64,000 nt of DNA from Fimbriimonas planktonicus (GTDB lineage Bacteria > Armatimonadota > Fimbriimonadia > Fimbriimonadales > Fimbriimonadaceae), in NCBI GenBank assembly GCA_965234685.1, contig OZ248539.1, positions 2,914,001-2,978,000 of the forward strand, written 5' to 3'. Below the pieces are notes generated by a model. It was given only the letters and a program-made list of their open reading frames with translations, made no database searches and was not told where the DNA came from. Every line of letters starts with the position of its first letter. The first letter of the stretch is position 1. A program made the translations under genes and the position numbers. Shown here one piece after another: positions 8,998-17,829 of the stretch.

Positions 8998-9069
8998 GAA
9001 ACTAACTCAAAAACGCATCGAATGTTAATCTAATGTCATCAACCGACGGAGCCATCAACTTTTTCCCGG

Positions 9070-10905
9070 ATGAAAGTGCCAAACAATCAACAAAAATATT
9101 GTATCGTTATAATAATGGGACGAAAATCCTCAACCAACCAGCCTGCAGTTTCATCGGCCGCTTTAGTCAAGGAGAAAGGAGTAGATGCATGGAATTTTGA
9201 CGCATTTCTAGCACATATTGCTGAGATCCATTTTAACAAGAACGACATTCGATTCATGTTTATGCTCGGGGCCGGAGCATCTGTCTCGTCCGGCATTCCA
9301 ACAGGTTACACATTGGCAAAAGGGTGGCTAGAGGACCTGTATGCTCGATATGGTAATGAAGAAGGAATTGGTGCCTGGCTTTCTTCAACTCCATTTTATG
9401 ATTTACCTGACCTAACATTTGAAAACTGCGGAAAGTACTATTCACAGATTTATTCAAAACGGTTTGGTTACGGGCCAGCGGAAGGATATGCCGAAATCAA
9501 TCGAATCGTGGCAGACTCAACGCCGTCAGTGGGGTACCTCATTCTAGCGACCCTACTTGATCATTCGAGGCATAATTTTGTTTTAACAACAAATTTTGAT
9601 AATTTAGTGCATGAAGCCCATTTCTATGTGTCAAAGAAGCGACCAAGAGTTTTTGTTCATGAAGCATTGGCAGACCTAGTTCGCCCAATCGACTCAAATC
9701 CCACTATCGCAAAACTGCACCGAGATGCCGGATTTCTGCCGCAGAGCGACCAAGACTCTACTAGCCATCTGGCTAACTCTTGGAGAAATGCTCTGGAAAG
9801 GTGTTTGCCGTTTTATATCCCAATTGTTATAGGTTATGCAGGAAACGATGGTAGTTTGATGGGCTTCTTGAGCAACATGCGCGACAAAAGCTTTGAGTGG
9901 GGTTTTTTCTGGTTGTATCACGAAGGTAGCGGAATTCCTTCAAACGAGGTTATTGAGCTTGGGCTGAAGCATGGAATCGTGTTTGTACCGATAGCTGGCT
10001 TTGACGAACTAATGGTTAACCTAGCAGTCAAATTGAAGCTGGATGTCAAGCTCTATGAGAAGAGATCCCAAATTGAATCGAGGATGGATAGTTCAATTGC
10101 GGACCTCGCTGACAAAGTTAAGACGATCATCGCGGATGAAGATGCCAAAATGAGCTTCCTGAGCAGCTGCCTTAACTGGCCAACGACAGTCGACGAAGCA
10201 ATAGATCATATCCGGACTCTTAACACGAAACAAGAGAAGTATGAGTATCTCCATACACATCGTGACCGGTTTCGCGAGAGCGGCCTGTACCTTGCCTGGT
10301 ATGCAAACTGTAAGGAAGATTGGCATGGAGCTATGTCTTCCTATGACGATTGGATTGGAGCACATGATTTAGCTCCAGAAGTTACTTGGATAATATCAGG
10401 TATCTGGCGGAGTCTGCCATATACCTTTAGCGAGCGCATGCTAGATCTCATTGTGCGTGCGAAACGAACCCTAGAGCGTGTGCCAAGTTCAGAACTTGTG
10501 TACAACGTTTTAGGTCTTGCGTATCACCTGGCGCAGGACTTCGAGCGGAGTGATGAATCGTACGAAATGTCATTGGAACTCAAAGAGACACAAAATGTTT
10601 ACATGAACTGGTCTGATGACCTAATCAAGCGCTCTAAGTTCAAAGAAGCGTTGGCTCTTGTGCAGAAATGTGGACAGCTGGCGAGGCGTACTAAACAGGA
10701 CCTAGAAGCGCGGTATCAGCTAACTCTGTTTAAGGCGTTACTAGGAACAAGGGAATTTATTGCTGCATTTAACGTGCTGACAGAAATTAATGCTACAACT
10801 TCTACACTCGAGGGCATCATTTCGCAGCCTCAATTTGATGGCATCGGTAAAGACGCCGGTTATGTAGAAGCCTACAACGACTGGCTTCAGACGTTGTTGC
10901 ATTAA
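9070..10905 (+). CDS. SIR2-like NAD-binding domain with C-terminal TPR-like region; candidate defence NADase
   Basis: A 611-residue protein. The SIR2 fold spans about residues 55-320, with the NAD-binding loop GAGASVSSGIPT at 67-78, TTNFDN at 173-178 (catalytic-type Asn175), KLH at 215-217 (His217 in the catalytic-His position) and GYAGND at 255-260. The region from about 380 to 600 is helical with TPR-like pairs, for example around residues 475-560. This SIR2_2-type architecture is known from bacterial immunity proteins that destroy NAD on phage infection; for this gene it is inferred. It is far AT-richer than its neighbours (22 G+C in the 60 bases 9181-9240), which suggests transfer. It stands alone between opposing genes. 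The start is uncertain: ATG at 9070 or in-frame ATG at 9115, neither with a clear ribosome site. Confidence 0.85.
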   Translation: MKVPNNQQKYCIVIIMGRKSSTNQPAVSSAALVKEKGVDAWNFDAFLAHIAEIHFNKNDIRFMFMLGAGASVSSGIPTGYTLAKGWLEDLYARYGNEEGIGAWLSSTPFYDLPDLTFENCGKYYSQIYSKRFGYGPAEGYAEINRIVADSTPSVGYLILATLLDHSRHNFVLTTNFDNLVHEAHFYVSKKRPRVFVHEALADLVRPIDSNPTIAKLHRDAGFLPQSDQDSTSHLANSWRNALERCLPFYIPIVIGYAGNDGSLMGFLSNMRDKSFEWGFFWLYHEGSGIPSNEVIELGLKHGIVFVPIAGFDELMVNLAVKLKLDVKLYEKRSQIESRMDSSIADLADKVKTIIADEDAKMSFLSSCLNWPTTVDEAIDHIRTLNTKQEKYEYLHTHRDRFRESGLYLAWYANCKEDWHGAMSSYDDWIGAHDLAPEVTWIISGIWRSLPYTFSERMLDLIVRAKRTLERVPSSELVYNVLGLAYHLAQDFERSDESYEMSLELKETQNVYMNWSDDLIKRSKFKEALALVQKCGQLARRTKQDLEARYQLTLFKALLGTREFIAAFNVLTEINATTSTLEGIISQPQFDGIGKDAGYVEAYNDWLQTLLH

Positions 10906-10947
10906 GTTAGGGCCAATCCCGCTTTAGCCATAACAAAGGTCATATTT

Positions 10948-12342
10948 TCAGCTTGGCCGGGTCATTTCAATCGGCTTCACCCAATTCGTGAAGTCCTCAT
11001 CCGCCACTTCGCCGTAGCCTGTTGCCGCTTCTCGCAAGGACAGTCCGTTCTTGTGGGCGTGCTTCGCAATCGCCGCCGCCCGGTCATAGCCAATGTGCCG
11101 GTTTAGGGCCGTGACCTGCATCAGGTTCGTGTCCAAGTTCTCCTGAATCCGCTCATAGTTCGGAAGGATTCCGACCGCGCAGTTATCGTTGAACGCACTG
11201 CAGGCGTCCCCTAAGAGCTGAATGCTCATGAGGACGTTGTGCACCATCACTGGCTTAAAGACGTTGAGCTGGAAGTTGCCTTGAGATCCGCCGAAAGCGA
11301 CCGCCGCATCGTTTCCAAACACCTGAACCGCTACCATCGTCAGCGCTTCTGATTGCGTCGGGTTCACCTTGCCCGGCATGATGCTGCTTCCTGGCTCGTT
11401 CTCGGGAATCGTGATTTCGCCGATTCCGTTTCGTGGTCCCGAAGCCAGCCAGCGAACGTCGTTCGCCATCTTCATCAGGGCGCCGGCGAGAGTGCGCAAG
11501 GACGCACTCGTGGTTACAAGGGCATCATGAGCCGACAGCGCGGCGAACTTGTTCGCTGCCGAGAGGAACGGGAATCCGGTTTCTTCGGCAAAGTACTTCG
11601 CTGCAAGATCGCCAAATTGGGGATGCGCATTCAAGCCCGTGCCGACCGCCGTCCCGCCAATCGCGAGTTCGTACAAGCCTGTTTCGGCATGTCGAACTTC
11701 GGCCAAGCAGTAATCCAATTCCGCCACCCAACCGCCAATCTCTTGGCCCAAAGTAATTGGGGTCGCATCCTGTAGGTGCGTTCGCCCGACCTTGACGAGA
11801 TCGACGTACTCTGCTGCCTTCGCCGCCAGCGTATCTCGCAGCTTCTGAACCTTGGGATACAACTGCCGATGGAGCTCCTCGACTACGGCAATGTGCATCG
11901 CGGTGGGGAAGGTGTCGTTCGAGCTTTGGCCACGGTTCACGTGGTCGTTCGGGTGAACCGGCTTTTTTGAACCCATCTCGCCGCCGGCAAGTTCAATCGC
12001 GCGGTTCGAGATGACCTCGTTCGAGTTCATGTTGCTCTGGGTGCCTGAGCCGGTCTGGAAAACGACGAGCGGAAAATGGTCGTTAAGCTGCCCCGCGATA
12101 ACTTCATCGGCGGCTTTAACGATGAGATCGCTGAATTCTGGTGCGAGCTGTCCGAGGTCTCGGTTTGCTAGCGCGGCGCCTTTCTTGAGGATGCCCATCG
12201 CCCGCACAATCGAGTTCGTCATGCGGAATCGCTCGACGCCGATCGGGAAGTTATCGATCGAGCGTTGCGTCTGTGCGCCCCAATATCGATCCGCCGGAAC
12301 ATGAATCTCACCCATCGAATCGCTTTCCGTTCGGTAGCTCAT
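10948..12342 (-). CDS. fumC: Class II fumarate hydratase
   Basis: Interconverts fumarate and malate in the TCA cycle; iron-independent tetrameric enzyme. The class signature GSSIMPGKVNP lies at about residue 316. The N-terminal VPADRYWGAQTQRS and the central TGSGTQSNMNSNEV segments are typical. I chose the ATG at 12342 (protein begins MSYRTESDSMGE) because it matches the family N-terminus and gives 464 residues; an upstream in-frame ATG at 12369 would add nine residues. It converges on the SIR2 gene and is divergent from the coiled-coil gene at 12463. Aconitase is also in this window, at 43113-45818, but far away. Confidence 0.96.
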   Translation of the reverse strand: MSYRTESDSMGEIHVPADRYWGAQTQRSIDNFPIGVERFRMTNSIVRAMGILKKGAALANRDLGQLAPEFSDLIVKAADEVIAGQLNDHFPLVVFQTGSGTQSNMNSNEVISNRAIELAGGEMGSKKPVHPNDHVNRGQSSNDTFPTAMHIAVVEELHRQLYPKVQKLRDTLAAKAAEYVDLVKVGRTHLQDATPITLGQEIGGWVAELDYCLAEVRHAETGLYELAIGGTAVGTGLNAHPQFGDLAAKYFAEETGFPFLSAANKFAALSAHDALVTTSASLRTLAGALMKMANDVRWLASGPRNGIGEITIPENEPGSSIMPGKVNPTQSEALTMVAVQVFGNDAAVAFGGSQGNFQLNVFKPVMVHNVLMSIQLLGDACSAFNDNCAVGILPNYERIQENLDTNLMQVTALNRHIGYDRAAAIAKHAHKNGLSLREAATGYGEVADEDFTNWVKPIEMTRPS

Positions 12343-12462
12343 AGGTTCATTTTGACAGGTGGAGCCCATCGTCAGTCGAACCCGCCGTCAGCACTATTGT
12401 GGAAAAGCCGAGGAAATCTGCACGAATAAACCCGATAGAATCGTAGACTGCAAAAGAATCGA

Positions 12463-14421
12463 ATGTCAGAACCCGACTGTATGACCCTTGCTGAAGCACT
12501 GGCCGAGCTCGAAAAGACCGCGCCAGGAGTTCCGCTACTCGCTCTAGGACAGACCATTTTTTGGGATGAGCCGATGAAGGCGGGCGTAGCGTTGAGCCTT
12601 CGACGCCTGGGTTCGTCGCGAAAGTTTGTCGCCGGGGTTCATGACACCGACTACTTTGCCAAGCTGCCCTCAGGCCCCCGAAAGGCCGGAGCATTCAAGG
12701 TTTTGCCGCACAACGACACCACAACCAAAGGTCTGTGGAGCGCTGCCGCTGAGTTCTCCTCGCTGTTCGGGTCCGAGACGGTGATCAGTCGAGACATTCT
12801 CCAAACCGCTGGCCTGCGCATTGCCATGATCGAGCGCGAACGACCGGAAATGCTCGACCAAGCGACCGAGGCATTTGGCTGGCGCGGCGTGGTTTCCCTC
12901 GATGAATCCCCTCCCATCGCGGCCGACCTTCCACTACGCGGGCTATTCCCGGCGCTTGTTGAGGCACTGGACTGGGCCATCGATGCCAGTGAATCTTCCC
13001 TTACCGGCGAGACCAAAAGCCAGGGACAGACGCAGGGCGAGCACCTGCACCGGTTGCTCTGCGATGTCGAGGATGCGCGCAACGGCAAGTTTTCGGAGCT
13101 GTACCAAGGGCTGGTTCGGCCGATCTACGACTTTGTCGCGGGTGAGCCAGTTGATATCGACGTCACTGCCACCACGCAGTTGCTTCGGTTCACATCGGAA
13201 ACTGCAAGTCTGCCTAGGTTCGAAATTCTGGACCGCTTTGTAAATCCGCAAACTAAGGCACAAGCTTGCGCAGCTTATGATGAGGCGCTCATTGGCGGCT
13301 CGGGCCAGTACGAGCTCAGCCGATTTGGCACCGGGGCCATCCCGTTCGATCTCGTGATTCCCGGCCTTGGCCGCGGCACCATCCGCATCGGCAACCGAGG
13401 CGTGGTCATCATGACCAAGACCCCCCAGTTCCTCTCCCTGAAGAAGCCACTTTCTGGAGTCCAAGAATTGGCCGCTTTAGTCGAAGCCAAGTTCGGACCG
13501 AATTGTGCAGTGGTCGGAAAAGCCGTCGCCCTCATCGGAATGCTCGCGCGCGAGTTCGTCTTTGTCTTCCACGAAGGGGCCAGCAGCTACGTGCGGCACA
13601 GCCGCAAGCTCCACGCCAAGCTGAACGAACTCGGCATTGGCGTGCCGGTGCACCCGATTCTGCGGTTGCGCTACGAGGTTTGGGACAGCCTGCAGGCCAC
13701 GTGCGCGTGGTTCCAGCTGCCTGCGCCATTACGTCGTCCGTTTGGAGCCGACGAGATGTGCAGCCCAAGCTTTGCGCAGCGATGGCGAGCCGTTGGCGAG
13801 GAGCAATCCGCCCTTCTTACGAAGCTCGGCCGGCTCAAGCGACCGGTGGATCTTATCGAGTTCCTAAACGCGCAGTTCGGCGGATCGTGGAGCCGACTGG
13901 GTGAGGAGTATCGAGAACTTCGTCGCACACTCGACCAATTGCAGGCCGAGATCCAGCAGCTTCGCCTCGAACGTGACGCACTTTACACGCAGCGCCGAGC
14001 GCTTCGAGCGGAGCGGGTGCAAGCCGAAATCGCACTGGGCGAACAATGGCGAACAGAGATTTTCGAGAAGTCGGCTACGCCGAGTGCGCACGCAACTCGG
14101 CACAAGCTGATGGCCGCTCGCGATTCCGTGCTCTTGGCCATCCGGGAAAATCGAGCCGAGTTTGTTCGGCTACGGGAAAGGCAAAACCTGCTCGTGCGAT
14201 CCGAGGAAGTACTGCAAATTCACCAACGTCGGCAGCAGATTGAGCTTGAAGCCGAACTCAAGCGACTCTGTATCATTCGCGAAGCCGTTATCAGCTCCAA
14301 GGGGCTCAAGAGTGCAAACCACCGACCCTCGGCCTGGTGGTTCCCGCTGGTATCGCCCAACGGAAAATGGTTCGCCGAAGTGGTTCGAACCGCAAATGCG
14401 TACTTCGAACCACTCAGCTAG
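12463..14421 (+). CDS. Large coiled-coil protein, unknown family
   Basis: I do not recognise this 652-residue protein. The first 420 residues are mixed alpha/beta with a conserved-looking opening (LGQTIFWDEPMKAG at about 27-40, then HDTDYFAKLPSG at about 60-71), suggestive of an enzyme-like or binding fold. From about 455 to 600 it is dominated by heptad-rich, Glu/Arg/Leu/Gln helices, surely coiled coil, broken near residue 540. It ends in a Trp-rich globular tail (SAWWFPLVSPNGKWF). There is no signal peptide or membrane segment, so it is cytosolic. The overall shape (N-terminal body, central coiled coil, C-terminal cap) loosely recalls NFACT/RqcH proteins, but I see none of their diagnostic motifs and do not make that call. 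Confidence 0.75.
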   Translation: MSEPDCMTLAEALAELEKTAPGVPLLALGQTIFWDEPMKAGVALSLRRLGSSRKFVAGVHDTDYFAKLPSGPRKAGAFKVLPHNDTTTKGLWSAAAEFSSLFGSETVISRDILQTAGLRIAMIERERPEMLDQATEAFGWRGVVSLDESPPIAADLPLRGLFPALVEALDWAIDASESSLTGETKSQGQTQGEHLHRLLCDVEDARNGKFSELYQGLVRPIYDFVAGEPVDIDVTATTQLLRFTSETASLPRFEILDRFVNPQTKAQACAAYDEALIGGSGQYELSRFGTGAIPFDLVIPGLGRGTIRIGNRGVVIMTKTPQFLSLKKPLSGVQELAALVEAKFGPNCAVVGKAVALIGMLAREFVFVFHEGASSYVRHSRKLHAKLNELGIGVPVHPILRLRYEVWDSLQATCAWFQLPAPLRRPFGADEMCSPSFAQRWRAVGEEQSALLTKLGRLKRPVDLIEFLNAQFGGSWSRLGEEYRELRRTLDQLQAEIQQLRLERDALYTQRRALRAERVQAEIALGEQWRTEIFEKSATPSAHATRHKLMAARDSVLLAIRENRAEFVRLRERQNLLVRSEEVLQIHQRRQQIELEAELKRLCIIREAVISSKGLKSANHRPSAWWFPLVSPNGKWFAEVVRTANAYFEPLS

Positions 14422-14432
14422 TTCAAGCGAAC

Positions 14433-14837
14433 TTAGTGCGTGACGACGCGCTCAATAGACTTGGCTGCTTCGATCCACTTCTCGACTTCCGATTCCGAAG
14501 GGACTCGGTTAGCGATGTTCTTTTCGCCGTTGACTTCTTCGAGCTTGGTGGCGAGGTTCGCCGCGTTTCGCTGTGCGAGTTCTGGAACCGAATCAACGCC
14601 AGCAGCTTCCAGAAGTTCGGAATACTGCGGTCCGATTCCGCCGATCCGCATCAGGTCTGCGTGGTTCACGAACCGGAGAATGTTCTTCTCGGGGATTCCT
14701 GTCGCTTCGGCCAAAGCCTCTCGGCCTGCGCTGCCAGCCGCCTTTTCGAGCAACTCCTCAACCGTGCTCACGCCCGCTGCTGCGAGCTTTTCTCCGTAAG
14801 CTTCTCCAACGCCTTCGATTTCTGTAATTTTTGCCAT
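14433..14837 (-). CDS. DUF4332 helix-hairpin-helix protein
   Basis: A 134-residue cytosolic protein built of two tandem helix-hairpin-helix units. Both show the I-x-G-(I/V)-G loop: IEGVGEAYGEKL at residues 7-18 and IGGIGPQYSELL at 65-76, each followed by AAGV..V.EL. This matches the DUF4332 family, related in fold to RuvA/topoisomerase HhH domains, so DNA binding is likely but unproven. It is divergent from queE, with 72 bases between starts, and convergent with the coiled-coil gene (11 bases between stops). No enzymatic domain is attached. Confidence 0.85.
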   Translation of the reverse strand: MAKITEIEGVGEAYGEKLAAAGVSTVEELLEKAAGSAGREALAEATGIPEKNILRFVNHADLMRIGGIGPQYSELLEAAGVDSVPELAQRNAANLATKLEEVNGEKNIANRVPSESEVEKWIEAAKSIERVVTH

Positions 14838-14909
14838 GAAATAACTCCGGTACGACTTCGTACCCGCGAAGCGAGTTTAGCGCAGTTCGATTCCGGCACA
14901 ATCTCCTTG

Positions 14910-15593
14910 GTGCTTCGAATTGCCGAAATTTTTACGAGCGTTCAGGGCGAAGGGACGTGGATCGGCGTGCCCTCAACGTTCGTCCGGCTCAGCGGTTGCA
15001 ACCTGCGCTGCCGCTGGTGCGATACGCCGTACGCAAGTTGGAAACCGGAAGGGCCAACTCGATCAGTAGAAGATTTACTAGCAGAACTTACTGATTCTCC
15101 CGTCGATCACGTTGTCATCACCGGGGGTGAGCCGATGATCTTCGACGATCTCGAGCCGCTCGCGCAAGGTCTACGAGATGCCGGAAAGACGATCACCATC
15201 GAAACCGCAGGAACCGTGTTTCGCTCCGTTGCATGCGATCTCATGAGCATCAGCCCAAAGCTGGCAAACTCCACCCCCGATGGCGATTGGCATGATCGAC
15301 ACGAATCCACCCGGCGCCAGCCCGGGGTTTTGCGGGAGCTTATTTCCCGCTACGACTATCAGCTCAAATTTGTCGTTGACCCAGAGGTCGGCACCGACGT
15401 ACTAGAAATTGAAGCCCTCCTCGCAGAACTTGGCGCGGTTGATCCGCACCGGGTTCTATTGATGCCAGAAGGAATCTCGAGCGAAGATCTCTGGCGTCGC
15501 GCAAAGCTACTTGTGCCTATCTGCATCGAGCGCAACTGGCGATTGACTTCGAGAATGCACGTCGATTTGTTCGGGAATCGTCGAGGAACATGA
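14910..15593 (+). CDS. queE: 7-carboxy-7-deazaguanine synthase (radical SAM)
   Basis: Radical-SAM enzyme of queuosine/7-deazaguanine synthesis, ring-contracting CPH4 to CDG. From the GTG at 14910 the protein reads MLRIAEIFTSVQGEG, the family's substrate-binding opening, then the cluster motif C30-x3-C34-x2-C37 and TGGEP near residue 72. It is 227 residues long. The frame is open far upstream, but that part is the shadow of the DUF4332 gene; TTG at 14907 is an equally possible start. queC, from the same pathway, lies 4 kb away at 19688; queD and queF are not in the window. Its stop overlaps the lipoprotein gene by 4 bases. Confidence 0.93.
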   Translation: MLRIAEIFTSVQGEGTWIGVPSTFVRLSGCNLRCRWCDTPYASWKPEGPTRSVEDLLAELTDSPVDHVVITGGEPMIFDDLEPLAQGLRDAGKTITIETAGTVFRSVACDLMSISPKLANSTPDGDWHDRHESTRRQPGVLRELISRYDYQLKFVVDPEVGTDVLEIEALLAELGAVDPHRVLLMPEGISSEDLWRRAKLLVPICIERNWRLTSRMHVDLFGNRRGT

Positions 15594-16084
15594 AAAAGAA
15601 TCCCCTTTTAGCCCTGTCTCTGTTGGGTTTGATCGCCGTTAGCGGATGCAATCCGCATGGCGAGTTGGTCCCGTACCTCGGCAAATGGGACGGCAAGTTC
15701 ACCGTGCTTGAAGCTGAGCCGAACGCGACCCCCAACGACCTGGACCGCGAATCTCTGCGTGGCTACCTGATGCTCTACGCCACCAAAATGCTCTTCAAAC
15801 TGCATCTGGAAGGTGAACAGGAGACCGTCGATATCGAGGGCACCTGGCGCCTCGAGAAGGGCCGCGTTTTCCTGGACACCAAAAAGACAAGCATTGACGA
15901 CATGGGCGGCGAGAACTTCCGCGACCCGAATCGCAAGTTCATTCCTGGCGAGGCCATTCGCGCAACTTACAGCAAGCCAGTCACCCTGTCGTTGGACAAG
16001 ACCAAGAAAAAGCTCTCTGGATTGCCAATCACGATGGGCAAAGTGATCGGGAAACACGAGTTTGAGAAACTAGGACTTCGGTAA
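15590..16084 (+). CDS. Lipoprotein, unknown function
   Basis: A 164-residue protein with a signal peptide and lipobox (VSGC, Cys at about residue 20), so it is probably attached to a membrane on the outer side of the cytoplasmic membrane. The mature part is a small beta-rich domain (GTWRLEKGRVFLDTKK and KPVTLSLDKTKKKLSG read as strands) reminiscent of lipocalin-like sensors, without a clear family. It overlaps queE by 4 bases although the functions look unrelated. The following FAD oxidoreductase starts 9 bases after its stop. Confidence 0.78.
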   Translation: MKKNPLLALSLLGLIAVSGCNPHGELVPYLGKWDGKFTVLEAEPNATPNDLDRESLRGYLMLYATKMLFKLHLEGEQETVDIEGTWRLEKGRVFLDTKKTSIDDMGGENFRDPNRKFIPGEAIRATYSKPVTLSLDKTKKKLSGLPITMGKVIGKHEFEKLGLR

Positions 16085-16093
16085 AGTTTCCGC

Positions 16094-17647
16094 ATGGTCA
16101 ACCAGCAGTGCGACATCCTGATCGTCGGTGCTGGGACCGGTGGTACCGCCGCCGCACTGGCGCTCCGTGAATGCGGTTTCTCGGTCGTTCTTACCGAAGA
16201 AACGGCATGGCTCGGCGGACAGCTCACCAGTCAGGGCGTTCCGCCGGATGAGCACCCTTGGATTGAGCAGTTTGGGGGAACCCTCTTGTATCGCCAGTAT
16301 CGCAATGCCGTGCGCAATGCGTACGTGCTTGGCCAAATTTCTCCTGAGGCGAAGACTGCCCGGTATCTGAATCCTGGTGGCGGCTGGGTCAGCCAGCTGT
16401 GCCACGAGCCAAAGGTCAGTGCCCGGATCCTGGACTTCTGGAGTCGAGCCAGCAACCTCACCGTGATCCGACACGTTCGACCTATCGAGGCGGCGACCGA
16501 CGGTGACCTCGTTAAGTCGGTCACTTTCCGAAGCCTAGAGACGGGCCAAACCTTCGCCATCGAAGCGAAGCTCGTGTTGGATGCCACGGAGCTTGGGGAT
16601 GTGCTTCATCACGCCGGAGCCGAGTACGTGACCGGCTTCGAATCTCGGCTGGATACCGGCGAGCCGAGTGCTCCAGAACAAGCGCAGCCTAACAACTGGC
16701 AAGCCATCACTTGGGTGTTCGCGATGGCGCATGATGCTGGTTCGAATCGGACCATTTCGAAGCCCGACGATTTCGATGCTTGGCGCACCTTCCAGCCACC
16801 CTTCTGGCCCGGGCCGTTGCTTGGCTTCCAAGATGCTCACCCTTGGACGCTCCAGTCCCGCCATCTCCCGCTGTACCGTGAAGACGGTGGACTGGCCCTA
16901 TTCGATTACCGACAAATCGTCTCGCCAGAAATTCTAGGGCAGCCAGACCGGCACCCGGTGACGATCGTCAACTGGCCGATGAACGACTACTTCGTCCGGC
17001 CGATCATCGACGCCAACGGGGAGCGAGATGAGTCCGCGATGGTCGGCGCGATGGCATTGTCCCGCAGCCTGCTGTATTGGCTGCAAACCGAAGCACCACG
17101 CCACGACGGCGGCACTGGATACCCGGGACTGTACATGTACGGTGAATCGGTTGGTACCGAAGACGGCTTCGCCATGTTTCCGTACATCCGAGAAGCCCGG
17201 CGCGCGCTGACGGTGAAACGCATCTGCGAGCAAGATGTTTCCGCGGCCCTCAACCCAGGCTTACGGGTAGCGCCACTGCACGAGGATTCGGTCGGGGTCG
17301 GTGCCTACCGCATTGACCTCCACCCAAGCACGGGCGGGGACAACTATCTGGATGTCAGTTCTTTACCTTTCCAAATCCCGCTGGGTGCCCTGGTCCCGGT
17401 CCGGATGCGGAACCTCATTCCGTGCGCCAAGAACATCGGCACAACGCACATCACCAACGGCTGCTATCGCCTGCATCCGGTCGAGTGGAACATCGGAGAA
17501 TCGGCAGGGCACCTGGCCGCTTATTGTTTGACCCATGGCCTGAGCGTGCAAGCGGTTTGGGAAAGTCCCGCGCATGTGTTGGAGCTACAACGAATGCTGG
17601 ACAACGCTGGAATTGAGCGCCGCTGGCCAGAAGTTGGACCGCTCTAA
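16094..17647 (+). CDS. FAD-dependent oxidoreductase (FAD-dependent oxidored_5/12-like)
   Basis: A 517-residue flavoprotein. The N-terminal Rossmann strand-loop-helix DILIVGAGTGGTAAALAL carries GAGTGG at residues 12-17, followed by the acidic end of the second strand (VVLTEE) and WLGGQLTSQG. This arrangement matches the family of putative FAD-dependent oxidoreductases common in planctomycetes and armatimonads (PF12831-like). The central part is rich in aromatic and His residues; near the C-terminus MRNLIPCAKNIGTTH is a typical second FAD contact. No signal peptide is obvious. The substrate is unknown. A GC-rich hairpin follows the gene. Confidence 0.85.
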   Translation: MVNQQCDILIVGAGTGGTAAALALRECGFSVVLTEETAWLGGQLTSQGVPPDEHPWIEQFGGTLLYRQYRNAVRNAYVLGQISPEAKTARYLNPGGGWVSQLCHEPKVSARILDFWSRASNLTVIRHVRPIEAATDGDLVKSVTFRSLETGQTFAIEAKLVLDATELGDVLHHAGAEYVTGFESRLDTGEPSAPEQAQPNNWQAITWVFAMAHDAGSNRTISKPDDFDAWRTFQPPFWPGPLLGFQDAHPWTLQSRHLPLYREDGGLALFDYRQIVSPEILGQPDRHPVTIVNWPMNDYFVRPIIDANGERDESAMVGAMALSRSLLYWLQTEAPRHDGGTGYPGLYMYGESVGTEDGFAMFPYIREARRALTVKRICEQDVSAALNPGLRVAPLHEDSVGVGAYRIDLHPSTGGDNYLDVSSLPFQIPLGALVPVRMRNLIPCAKNIGTTHITNGCYRLHPVEWNIGESAGHLAAYCLTHGLSVQAVWESPAHVLELQRMLDNAGIERRWPEVGPL

Positions 17648-17687
17648 ACGCGTCTTATCGAAAGAACCTGAGGCTTAAAAGAAAAAT

Positions 17688-17704
17688 GCCCGCTCGAGGC
17701 GGGC
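17688..17704 (+). terminator. GC-rich hairpin after the FAD oxidoreductase gene
   Basis: Perfect 6-bp stem GCCCGC/GCGGGC with a 5-base loop, 40 bases after the stop at 17647. On the plus strand only a weak T-rich run follows. On the minus strand the hairpin is followed by ATTTTTCTTTT, a good U-tract, so it would work best for minus-strand transcripts, yet no minus gene feeds it. Probably a bidirectional terminator. Confidence 0.55.
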
Positions 17705-17791
17705 AAAGTGTCTGTCTGTTGCTTTCGTTCCGTTAGCGGCTAGGCTCTAAAGCGGCTTCGTCCGTTTAACTTAGGTTCAGTATCGGAGTTA

Positions 17792-17805
17792 GCTTCGATC
17801 GAAGC
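17792..17805. promoter_or_regulatory. 14-base perfect palindrome before the receiver-domain gene
   Basis: GCTTCGATCGAAGC is a perfect inverted repeat ending 24 bases before the ATG at 17830, inside an otherwise gene-free 182-base stretch (17648-17829). Its position fits an operator or the 5' leader of the receiver-domain gene. There is no known factor to assign. Confidence 0.35.
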
Positions 17806-17829
17806 AATAACGCTTTTCCGGGACACTTA

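Noticed and set aside
9108..9113. Perfect TATAAT just before the ATG at 9115
   Set aside because: Only one base separates it from the ATG and no -35 element is spaced correctly; the region is simply AT-rich.
9175..9191. Very good ribosome-binding sequence AAAGGAG followed by ATG at 9185 and ATG at 9189 in the SIR2 gene
   Set aside because: Both ATGs are out of frame with the SIR2 protein; the in-frame choices are 9070 and 9115.
14337..14909. Long in-frame upstream extension of queE
   Set aside because: It lies antisense to the DUF4332 gene and has no family similarity; the queE family begins at 14910.
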